A DNA stretch of 44,808 nt. Origin: an uncultured Clostridia bacterium. Its GTDB lineage: Bacteria > Bacillota > Clostridia > TANB77 > CAG-465. Under the pieces are notes generated by a model, which saw nothing but the letters and a program-made list of their open reading frames with translations, made no database searches and was not told where the DNA came from. This document shows positions 34,530-41,302 of the stretch, piece after piece. Numbering within the stretch: position 1 is the first letter of the stretch; each line of letters begins with the position of its first letter. The stretch lies in contig CANRQA010000001.1 in the NCBI GenBank assembly GCA_947632635.1, positions 1 to 44,808 on the forward strand, given 5' to 3'. The translations under genes were made by a program, and so were the position numbers.

Positions 34530-35741
34530 CTAGTTTGAGTTAACATGAATAGTATGATATTTACCATGCAGTTTTACTTTAGTAACTCCATTTACAACGT
34601 TATCAACATCATTATATTTAATAGGAATAACTACAGTACCATTAGTATCAATAAGCCCCCATTTGTTATTAAGTTCAACTTTAGCAAATCCATTTACAAA
34701 TCCAGATGCATAATCATATTTAATGGGAATAACTTCACTACCAGTAGTATCAATAAAACCATATTTATTATCAAGTATAACTCTTCTAACAAGACCATTT
34801 GCAAAATCATATGCATCATCATATTTGATGGGAGTAATTTCTTTACCATTAATATTGATAAATCCCCATTTTTTATTAATGCGTACTCTAGCAAGGTCAT
34901 TTTTAAAATTTAAAACTTCATCATATTTAATTTTTGTTATCTCTTTACCAGTAGTATCAATAAAACCATATTTATCATTAAGTTCAACCCTAGCAAGTCC
35001 ATTTACAAAATCATATGCATAATCATACTTAATTTCAGTGATTTCTTTACCAGTAGTATCAATAAAACCACATTTATCATTACGTTTTACCATAGCAAAT
35101 CCATTTTCAAAATCATAAGCATCATCATATGTGATTTCAGTTATTTCCTTACCATAAGTGTCAATAAAACCATATTTGCTATTAAGTTTTACCACAGCAA
35201 ATCCATTTTCAAAATCATAAGCATCATCATATGTGATTTCAGTTATTTCTTTTCCAGTAGTATCAATAAAACCGCATTTATCATCAAGCTCAACTCTAGC
35301 AAATCCATTTGCAAAACAATATGCATAATCATACTTAATTTTAGTAATTTCTTTACCAGTAGTATCAATAAAACCGCATTTATCATCAAGCTCAACTCTA
35401 GCAAATCCATTTGCAAAATCATATGCATAATCATACTTAATTTTAGTTATTTCTTTTCCAGTAGTATCAATAAAACCATATTTACCATTAAGTTCTACCA
35501 CAGCAAATCCATTTGCAAAATTATGAGCACCGTCATATTTTATTTCAGTGATTTCTTCCCCAGTAATATCAATAAACCCCCATTTGTCATTAAGGCATAC
35601 CCTAGCAAACCCATTTTTAAAATTTAAAACATCATCATATATGATTTTAGTTATTTTTTTACCACAAGAGTCAATGAAACCATATTTGTTTTTGCGCTTT
35701 ACTTTAGCTACATCTGCAGTTACAAAAGAATTTCGTGCCAT
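34530..35741 (-). CDS. WG-repeat protein 4 (403 residues, about 11 repeats, shortened cap)
   Basis: About eleven full WG-type units and a partial are visible. The N-terminus is MARNSFVTADVAKVKRKNKYG: the first 10-11 residues match gene 1, then the rest of the cap (the CRIKYD...FFENGF part) is missing and the sequence joins directly to an AKVK-type strand, an apparent internal deletion of about 18-20 residues. Units 3 and 4 are almost identical in DNA over a 102-bp period (about 35254-35417). Unit 9 carries one extra residue (GLVRRVILDN). Both suggest active slippage or recombination. The cassette promoter and ribosome site are intact. Function is unknown. Confidence 0.83.
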   Translation of the reverse strand: MARNSFVTADVAKVKRKNKYGFIDSCGKKITKIIYDDVLNFKNGFARVCLNDKWGFIDITGEEITEIKYDGAHNFANGFAVVELNGKYGFIDTTGKEITKIKYDYAYDFANGFARVELDDKCGFIDTTGKEITKIKYDYAYCFANGFARVELDDKCGFIDTTGKEITEITYDDAYDFENGFAVVKLNSKYGFIDTYGKEITEITYDDAYDFENGFAMVKRNDKCGFIDTTGKEITEIKYDYAYDFVNGLARVELNDKYGFIDTTGKEITKIKYDEVLNFKNDLARVRINKKWGFININGKEITPIKYDDAYDFANGLVRRVILDNKYGFIDTTGSEVIPIKYDYASGFVNGFAKVELNNKWGLIDTNGTVVIPIKYNDVDNVVNGVTKVKLHGKYHTIHVNSN

Positions 35742-35796
35742 AATTAAAAGTCCTCCTTTAAAATTATTTAAATGATTAGATTACTAAATTTACTAG

Positions 35797-35825
35797 ATTA
35801 TATCATGGTATTGGCTATAATGCAA
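35797..35825 (-). promoter_or_regulatory. Promoter of WG-repeat gene 4
   Basis: Minus strand TTGCAT (35825-35820), 17 bases, TATAAT (35802-35797), with TG one base before the -10. Confidence 0.78.
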
Positions 35826-35991
35826 GTAAATATAGCATTTTTTTAAAATGCATATAAATTGAAGACTTAAAAAGTTTAAATAAATTATTTTTTATTAATA
35901 AACATTTAATATTAAAATAAATAACATAAAATATTTACTGTTATAACACTAAAATTTTTGTAATATTTAAACTAAAAAGTTTATAAAAAAT

Positions 35992-36016
35992 AAAAGGGCT
36001 CCAAAAAAGGAACCCT
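35992..36016 (-). terminator. Terminator of WG-repeat gene 5
   Basis: Minus strand GGGTTCC, a six-T loop and GGAGCCC, followed by TTTTA. Confidence 0.82.
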
Positions 36017-36036
36017 AATAGATAAGATTTTTATAA

Positions 36037-36891
36037 CTAGTTTGAGTTAACATCAATAAACTGATATGCACCATTAAGTTTTACTCTAGTAATTCCCATT
36101 ACAACTTTATCAATGTCGTCATATTTAATTGGAATAACTTCATTGCCATTAGTATCAATAAGACCCCATTTGTTATTAATACACACTTTAGCAAAACCAT
36201 TTTCAAAATCATATGCATAATCATATTTAATGCGAATAACTTCATTGCCATTAGTATCAATAAAACCATATTTATAATCAAGTATAATTATAGCAAATCC
36301 ATTTACAAAATTAAAAATAAAATCGTATTTAATTGGAATAACTTCATTACCATTAGTATCAATAAGACCACATTTATTTTTAAGCATAACTCTAGCAAGT
36401 CCGTTTTCAAAATCAAAAACATTATTATATTTAATTTTAGTTATCTTTTTTCCTGTAGTATTGATAAAGCCAAGTTTATTATTAATGCGTACTATAGCAA
36501 ATCCGTTTACAAAATTACTAACATCATTATACTTAACTTTAGTTATTTCATTACCATAAGAGTTAACGAAACCATATTTGTCTTTGAGTTTTACTATAGC
36601 AAAGCCATTTTCAAAATCAAAAACCTCATCATACTTAATTTCAGTTATTTCTTTTCCAGTAGTATCAATAAAACCGCATTTATCATCAAGTTCAACTCTA
36701 GCAAATCCATTTATAAAATCATAAGCGTAATCATATTTGATTTCAGTTATTTCATAACCATAAATGTCAATGAAACCATATTTTCCATCGAGTTTTACTT
36801 TTGCAAACCCATTTACAAAATTATAAATAAAATCATATTTTCTTTCACAAATTTTTTCTACATCCGTAGTTACAAAAGAATTTTGTGTCAT
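36037..36891 (-). CDS. WG-repeat protein 5 (284 residues, about 7 repeats)
   Basis: About seven full WG-type units plus a partial follow the common cap (MTQNSFVTTDVEKICERKYD). The last units (GLIDTNGNEVIPIKYDDIDK) and the ending AYQFIDVNSN are the family type. It is the first gene of the array in its reading direction, adjacent to the + strand phosphodiester-glycosidase gene. Promoter, leader and terminator follow the common pattern, which implies duplication of whole cassettes rather than reading frames alone. No export signal is visible. Function is unknown. Confidence 0.83.
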   Translation of the reverse strand: MTQNSFVTTDVEKICERKYDFIYNFVNGFAKVKLDGKYGFIDIYGYEITEIKYDYAYDFINGFARVELDDKCGFIDTTGKEITEIKYDEVFDFENGFAIVKLKDKYGFVNSYGNEITKVKYNDVSNFVNGFAIVRINNKLGFINTTGKKITKIKYNNVFDFENGLARVMLKNKCGLIDTNGNEVIPIKYDFIFNFVNGFAIIILDYKYGFIDTNGNEVIRIKYDYAYDFENGFAKVCINNKWGLIDTNGNEVIPIKYDDIDKVVMGITRVKLNGAYQFIDVNSN

Positions 36892-36946
36892 AATTAAAAG
36901 TCCTCCTTTAAAATTATTTAAATGAATAAATTATAAAATTTATTAG

Positions 36947-36975
36947 ATTATATCATGGTATCAGCTATAATGCAA
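36947..36975 (-). promoter_or_regulatory. Promoter of WG-repeat gene 5
   Basis: Minus strand TTGCAT (36975-36970), 17 bases, TATAAT (36952-36947), with TG one base before the -10. Confidence 0.78.
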
Positions 36976-37087
36976 GTAAATATTGCGCTTTTATGCTCTA
37001 TAAATAAAAATATCAATTGAAAAAGTAGGCTTTTTATTTTCTTTTAAACTGACTTTAAAGCAAATATAAAAACTTTGTATATATTTG

Positions 37088-37116
37088 TTGAAAAAAAATA
37101 TATAATCTGTTAAAAT
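37088..37116 (+). promoter_or_regulatory. Promoter of phosphodiester-glycosidase gene
   Basis: TTGAAA (37088-37093), 17 bases, TAAAAT (37111-37116); about 63 bases before the start codon. It points away from the WG array promoter at 36947-36975. Confidence 0.65.
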
Positions 37117-37179
37117 AATATTATATGTTTAAGACAAAGTATAGTATTAAAAACTGTGAATATAATTTAGGAGAGTAAA

Positions 37180-38151
37180 ATGAAAAAATTTTTAAAAATA
37201 TTTGGATTTTTTATGTTATTTCAAATAATATATATACCACTTTTAACAATTGGGCTTGTATATTATGGGCCATTTACTAGTACAAGAGAAATGATTGTAA
37301 CAACTGCTATGACTACGATGACACATCAATATTTTGCAACATGGTTTTTAAGTGATGAGCAAATACAAGATATATTAAAAAGAAATAGACCACAAGAAAT
37401 AATTGAGGATCAAGAGCTTGACCAAATTGAAATAGCAGAGCAAGAAGAAAACAAAAATCCAACAGATGGAATTGAACTTATTGATGTAAGTTCTGATACA
37501 TTTAATGGATATTTACTTATTGTAAATGATCCCTCACGTGTAAAACTTGCTACTGCACCAAGACTTGGTGTAGTTGGAGCTACTACGTCACAAATTATAG
37601 AAGCAAATGACGCAATTGGTGGAATAAATGCTGGTGGTTTCCAAGATGATGCATTAGGAACAGGTGGTAAACCATCTGGACTTATAATTTCAAATGGTGA
37701 AATTGTAAGTACTGATAGTGAATGGGCAAATTACAGCTTTGTAGGAATAGATAATGATAACAAAATGGTTGTTTCAAATTCTATGAATTTTAGTAGAATT
37801 AAGAATTTGAATTTACATAGTGCTGTTTCTTTTGGACCAGTTATAATTATAAACGGACAGCCTACTATAAGAAGTGGTAATGGTGGTTGGGGAATACAGC
37901 CAAGAACTGCAATTGCACAAAGAAAAGACGGAGCTATTTTAATGCTTGTTATAGACGGAAGACAAGCAGATAGTTTAGGTGCTACTTTAAAAAATGTTCA
38001 AGATATTTTATTACAATATGATGCATATAACGCATTTAACTTAGATGGTGGTGCATCGAGTACAATGGTATTTGATAATAAACTTGTAAATAAACCAAGT
38101 GATATTATGGGTCAAAGATATGTACCATGTGCATTTATTATAACAAAATAG
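37180..38151 (+). CDS. Phosphodiester glycosidase (NAGPA-like) domain envelope protein
   Basis: This 323-residue protein has an N-terminal membrane segment (about residues 7-30) and an extracytoplasmic domain of the NAGPA/phosphodiester-glycosidase family (about 110-322). Members remove GlcNAc from phosphodiesters in animals, and bacterial relatives are linked to surface polysaccharides. Typical pieces are GGINAGGFQDDALGTGGKPSG, SAVSFGPVIIINGQ, WGIQPRTAIAQRKDGAILMLV, DGRQADSLGA and FNLDGGASSTMVF. The catalytic-site pattern looks complete. The next gene, 27 bases downstream, is also membrane-anchored, and uppP follows, so a cell-envelope operon is likely. Confidence 0.85.
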   Translation: MKKFLKIFGFFMLFQIIYIPLLTIGLVYYGPFTSTREMIVTTAMTTMTHQYFATWFLSDEQIQDILKRNRPQEIIEDQELDQIEIAEQEENKNPTDGIELIDVSSDTFNGYLLIVNDPSRVKLATAPRLGVVGATTSQIIEANDAIGGINAGGFQDDALGTGGKPSGLIISNGEIVSTDSEWANYSFVGIDNDNKMVVSNSMNFSRIKNLNLHSAVSFGPVIIINGQPTIRSGNGGWGIQPRTAIAQRKDGAILMLVIDGRQADSLGATLKNVQDILLQYDAYNAFNLDGGASSTMVFDNKLVNKPSDIMGQRYVPCAFIITK

Positions 38152-38178
38152 TTTAATGTTTGGAAATGAGGAAAAATA

Positions 38179-39201
38179 ATGAGAAAGGTAATAACTTGGA
38201 TAGTAATATTTATTGCTGTTGGTACATTGATTACAATTGCTGGTTTAACACTTGTAGAAAACTTTATTTATTCTTTAGATCAAACTAGCTCTATAATGAC
38301 TGGTACATCTAACACACAATCTGAATTAAAGAAAAACGCTTCAATTGTTTTACCAGAAAACACTGAAATTCAATATTCATATAACAATAAATATTACACA
38401 TACCTTGAAAATGGTAAGATATATATCAATTCTTTAGAAAATGGAGAAAATGTAGATATAATTGAAGAAGAGTCTCCAATTTGCTATTTTAATTTACTAT
38501 ATGATAAAAATATGATTATTTACTTTACAAGTACAGAAAATACAAATATAAGTACAAGACTCGCACTTAATACTTATGAAATTGACACAAAAAGAAAAAG
38601 TGAGTATAACAAGTTTAATGTAAATAATTTCTCAAGAATTAAAGATATGCATATGTCACCAATTATAAACATAATATATATTAACGTAGAAACAAAATCT
38701 GCTACATATACAAATAACATAATTTATCGTGTTGATTTATTTAATAGTATGGCACAAGTAAGGTCAGGTGTTATTGTAGAAAATTTAATTATGCTTCAAC
38801 AAAGAGATAGAATATATTATCAAGATACAAAATCAAATGTATATTATTCTGGAGGATATTTAAATTTATTTAAAAATGATGTAGATTTAATTGGTATTGA
38901 TGAAGATGACAATTTGTATTTTATGGAAAAAGAACAAAAGCAGATTATATATAAAGTATCTTCAAATAAAATAATTGATACAATTGAACTTAGTGATACA
39001 GATGTTATTACTACTTATTGCAACAATTATGGCGTATATGTAATTTATCCAACTTATGTAGTAGATATATCAGCTGATAATCCATATAAAAGAGTTGGTA
39101 AATTCTCTAAATATGTAAAATTTGAGGCTATAAAAGGTAATACTATGTATCTTAGAACAGTAAATAATAATTTAGTAACAACAAAACTTATAGAAGAATA
39201 G
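38179..39201 (+). CDS. Membrane-anchored protein of unknown function, beta-propeller-like pattern
   Basis: I do not recognise this 340-residue protein. It has one N-terminal membrane segment (about residues 5-28) and an extracytoplasmic domain with regularly spaced short strand patterns, such as KYYTYLENGKIYINSLENGE and DNLYFMEKEQKQIIYKVSSN. These are suggestive of a beta-propeller like those of DUF5050-type proteins, but this is impression only. No cysteine motif or enzyme signature is visible. GAGGA precedes ATG 38179. It lies between the phosphodiester-glycosidase gene and uppP and probably shares their transcript. Confidence 0.5.
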   Translation: MRKVITWIVIFIAVGTLITIAGLTLVENFIYSLDQTSSIMTGTSNTQSELKKNASIVLPENTEIQYSYNNKYYTYLENGKIYINSLENGENVDIIEEESPICYFNLLYDKNMIIYFTSTENTNISTRLALNTYEIDTKRKSEYNKFNVNNFSRIKDMHMSPIINIIYINVETKSATYTNNIIYRVDLFNSMAQVRSGVIVENLIMLQQRDRIYYQDTKSNVYYSGGYLNLFKNDVDLIGIDEDDNLYFMEKEQKQIIYKVSSNKIIDTIELSDTDVITTYCNNYGVYVIYPTYVVDISADNPYKRVGKFSKYVKFEAIKGNTMYLRTVNNNLVTTKLIEE

Positions 39202-39212
39202 GGAGGATGTTT

Positions 39213-40028
39213 ATGGGCATTTTGCAATCAATCATACTTGGAATAGTACAGGGAGTAGGGGAATTTTTACCAATATCAAGTTCTGCTCACTTAATACTTA
39301 TACCATATCTTTTAAACTGGCAAGAACACTCACTTGCTTTTGATGTAGCACTTCATTTTGGAACATTAATTGCTGTACTTGTAGTATTTTTCAAAGAGTG
39401 GTGGAATTTAGCAGTTGGAGCATTTAATAAAATAGTACATAAAAAAGACTCCTTTAATAATAAAATGTTTTGGTATTTAGTACTTGCAACTATACCGGGA
39501 GCTCTTATTGGTAAATTATTTGAAGATAAAATAGAGGATATATTCCGTGATCCAAAATTTATATATATAATAGCAATTTTACTTGCAGTTATGGGTGTAC
39601 TTATATATATTGGCGATAGATATGCAGCAAAAAAATATAAAGGAAAAGAAACTGAATATGAAAATTTAACATTAAAGCAAACATTTATAATAGGTCTTTC
39701 ACAAGCACTTGCAGTTATACCTGGCTTTTCTAGGTCAGGTACAACAATACTTACTGCAAGACTTATGGGAGTATCAAGAGAGGCTGCAGCAAAATTTACC
39801 TTTATGCTTTCTGTTCCAATTATTTTTGGTGCAACTTTACTAAAATTACCAGATTTAATTACTGGTTTTAGTGCTTCACTTATAGTTGGTATAGTAACTG
39901 CAGCAATTGTTGGTATACTTAGCATTAAGTTTTTATTAAGGTATATTAAGAAAAATGATTTTGCAATATTTGCATATTATAGAGTTATAATTGCAATAAT
40001 TATATTAGTAAAATTTTTTGTATTTTAA
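39213..40028 (+). CDS. uppP: Undecaprenyl-diphosphate phosphatase UppP (BacA)
   Basis: UppP recycles the lipid carrier of cell-wall synthesis by removing a phosphate from undecaprenyl diphosphate, and confers bacitracin tolerance. The 271-residue membrane protein has the two family motifs, GIVQGVGEFLPISSSAH (about residues 10-26) and the PGFSRSGTT loop (about 170-178), with about eight membrane segments. ATG 39213 is preferred over ATG 39207 because GGGAGG at 39201-39206 would touch the earlier codon. It follows two envelope-protein genes closely and is closed by a terminator. Confidence 0.96.
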   Translation: MGILQSIILGIVQGVGEFLPISSSAHLILIPYLLNWQEHSLAFDVALHFGTLIAVLVVFFKEWWNLAVGAFNKIVHKKDSFNNKMFWYLVLATIPGALIGKLFEDKIEDIFRDPKFIYIIAILLAVMGVLIYIGDRYAAKKYKGKETEYENLTLKQTFIIGLSQALAVIPGFSRSGTTILTARLMGVSREAAAKFTFMLSVPIIFGATLLKLPDLITGFSASLIVGIVTAAIVGILSIKFLLRYIKKNDFAIFAYYRVIIAIIILVKFFVF

Positions 40029-40041
40029 TAAATATAATAGT

Positions 40042-40079
40042 AAAATAAAGTTTTTTATTTAAAAGACTTTATTTTTTTT
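40042..40079 (+). terminator. Intrinsic terminator after uppP
   Basis: AAAATAAAGT (40042-40051) pairs with ACTTTATTTT (40066-40075), with further T-A pairs toward the loop and a long T-run. Confidence 0.82.
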
Positions 40080-40123
40080 ATTTCTTAAGATATAATATAG
40101 GTAAATTAAGGAGATTGATAGTT

Positions 40124-41161
40124 ATGATGACATATAACGAAATAATAAAAAATATAAACATATTACTTGCTGATGATGACCCAGATTATTTAATGATGAC
40201 ATATGCGTTTTTAAAACAAGCAGGATATAATGTAGACAAAGTAACAGACGGGAATGCTGCAATTGAAGCACTGAAAAAAAATGATTATCAAATATTACTA
40301 CTTGATTATTTTATGCCAGGACTTAATGGTGAAGAAGTAGTAAAAAAAGTAAGAGAAACTAATAAAGAAATAATAATCATATTGCAAACAGGCTTTGCTG
40401 GTAAAAAGCCACCAATTGAAATGATGCAAGAGCTTGAAATTCAAAATTATTACGATAAAACAGAGGGAATTAACAGACTAAATTTAGAACTAATATCTGC
40501 AGTAAAAATATTTAATCAACAAAATGAAATAGAACTAAGCAAATATAGGACAAATGCAATTGGAAATCTTGTAGAGGGCATTGCACAGGAAATAAAAGCA
40601 GATTTATTATCTGTAAGTGCTGGACTTGAAGTAACAAATATGCTCTTAAAAAATACTGAAAAAACAACTAAACAAGATATAGAAAAATTAAATAAATTTT
40701 ATGAAAATAATAAAGATACACTTTCAAGAATAGACAAGGTACTTACTTCCCTTATAATGCAGTCTAGTAAAACAACTGATTGCATTATGGAATCACAAGA
40801 GGTTATGGATATTATTACATTAATACTTAAACACGTAGCAAAGACAAATGTAGTTACCTTAAATACCAATGTATCTGTACGACCAAATAGTTACATTAAA
40901 GGAAGTGTAAATGATGCTATATATATAATTTGTGAAATAATGAGAGAGTTAATGACACTTAAAAATAATGAAAAAATAGATTTAACACTTACAGAAGATG
41001 AAAATAATTGGTACTTTAACATTAATTCAAACTCTATTAGTTTACTTTCTCAGTCATTTATATATATGATAAAAAGAATTTGCGTATCTATTAGCGATGT
41101 TTCATTTAATATAGATAAAGATAATAATTCAATATCTATAAGCATTTTAAAACAAGTATAG
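40124..41161 (+). CDS. Response regulator fused to a degenerate histidine-kinase-like region
   Basis: The N-terminal 125 or so residues of this 345-residue protein form a receiver domain: acidic pair in LLADDDPD, phospho-acceptor D in LLLDYFMPG, T in LQTGFA and K in YYDKTEG. The remainder resembles the dimerisation and ATPase parts of a histidine kinase but lacks key residues. The helix that should carry H-E-[IL]-[RK] reads GIAQEIKADL, with Q where the phospho-histidine would be. No N-box or G-box is visible in the C-terminal part. It may be a phosphorylation-dependent scaffold. AAGGAG (40108-40113) supports ATG 40124. No partner kinase is adjacent, and no DNA-binding domain is present. Confidence 0.72.
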   Translation: MMTYNEIIKNINILLADDDPDYLMMTYAFLKQAGYNVDKVTDGNAAIEALKKNDYQILLLDYFMPGLNGEEVVKKVRETNKEIIIILQTGFAGKKPPIEMMQELEIQNYYDKTEGINRLNLELISAVKIFNQQNEIELSKYRTNAIGNLVEGIAQEIKADLLSVSAGLEVTNMLLKNTEKTTKQDIEKLNKFYENNKDTLSRIDKVLTSLIMQSSKTTDCIMESQEVMDIITLILKHVAKTNVVTLNTNVSVRPNSYIKGSVNDAIYIICEIMRELMTLKNNEKIDLTLTEDENNWYFNINSNSISLLSQSFIYMIKRICVSISDVSFNIDKDNNSISISILKQV

Positions 41162-41185
41162 CATTAAATAAATTTGTGCGTTTTA

Positions 41186-41216
41186 ATTAGACTGTGAAAA
41201 TTTTTCACAGTTTAAT
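41186..41216 (+). terminator. Hairpin terminator candidate before leuS
   Basis: A 14-bp stem with one G-T pair (41186-41199 with 41203-41216) and a very short loop, followed by a T-rich but interrupted tail. It lies between the response-regulator stop and the leuS promoter. Confidence 0.6.
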
Positions 41217-41238
41217 TTATGTTTCTTTTAAAAATAAC

Positions 41239-41267
41239 TTGACAAATTACATAAAAAGTCATAGAAT
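41239..41267 (+). promoter_or_regulatory. Promoter of leuS
   Basis: TTGACA (41239-41244), 17 bases, TAGAAT (41262-41267). The leader is about 30 bases, too short to hold a T-box, which many clostridial leuS genes carry. Confidence 0.75.
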
Positions 41268-41302
41268 AACATATAGTTATCATTATTTTAAGGAGGAAAA
41301 TC

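Noticed and set aside
30754-35775. Several + strand open frames across the WG array
   Set aside because: They lie opposite the WG genes, lack ribosome sites, repeat every 102 bases and mirror the repeats; they are a by-product of the repeated coding DNA.
30739-36891. Regular repeats resembling a CRISPR array
   Set aside because: The period is 102 bp, fully in frame with a 34-residue protein repeat, and there are no unique spacers or cas genes.
41162-41302. T-box riboswitch before leuS
   Set aside because: The region after the promoter is only about 35 bases and lacks the T-box sequence; the hairpin present lies before the promoter.
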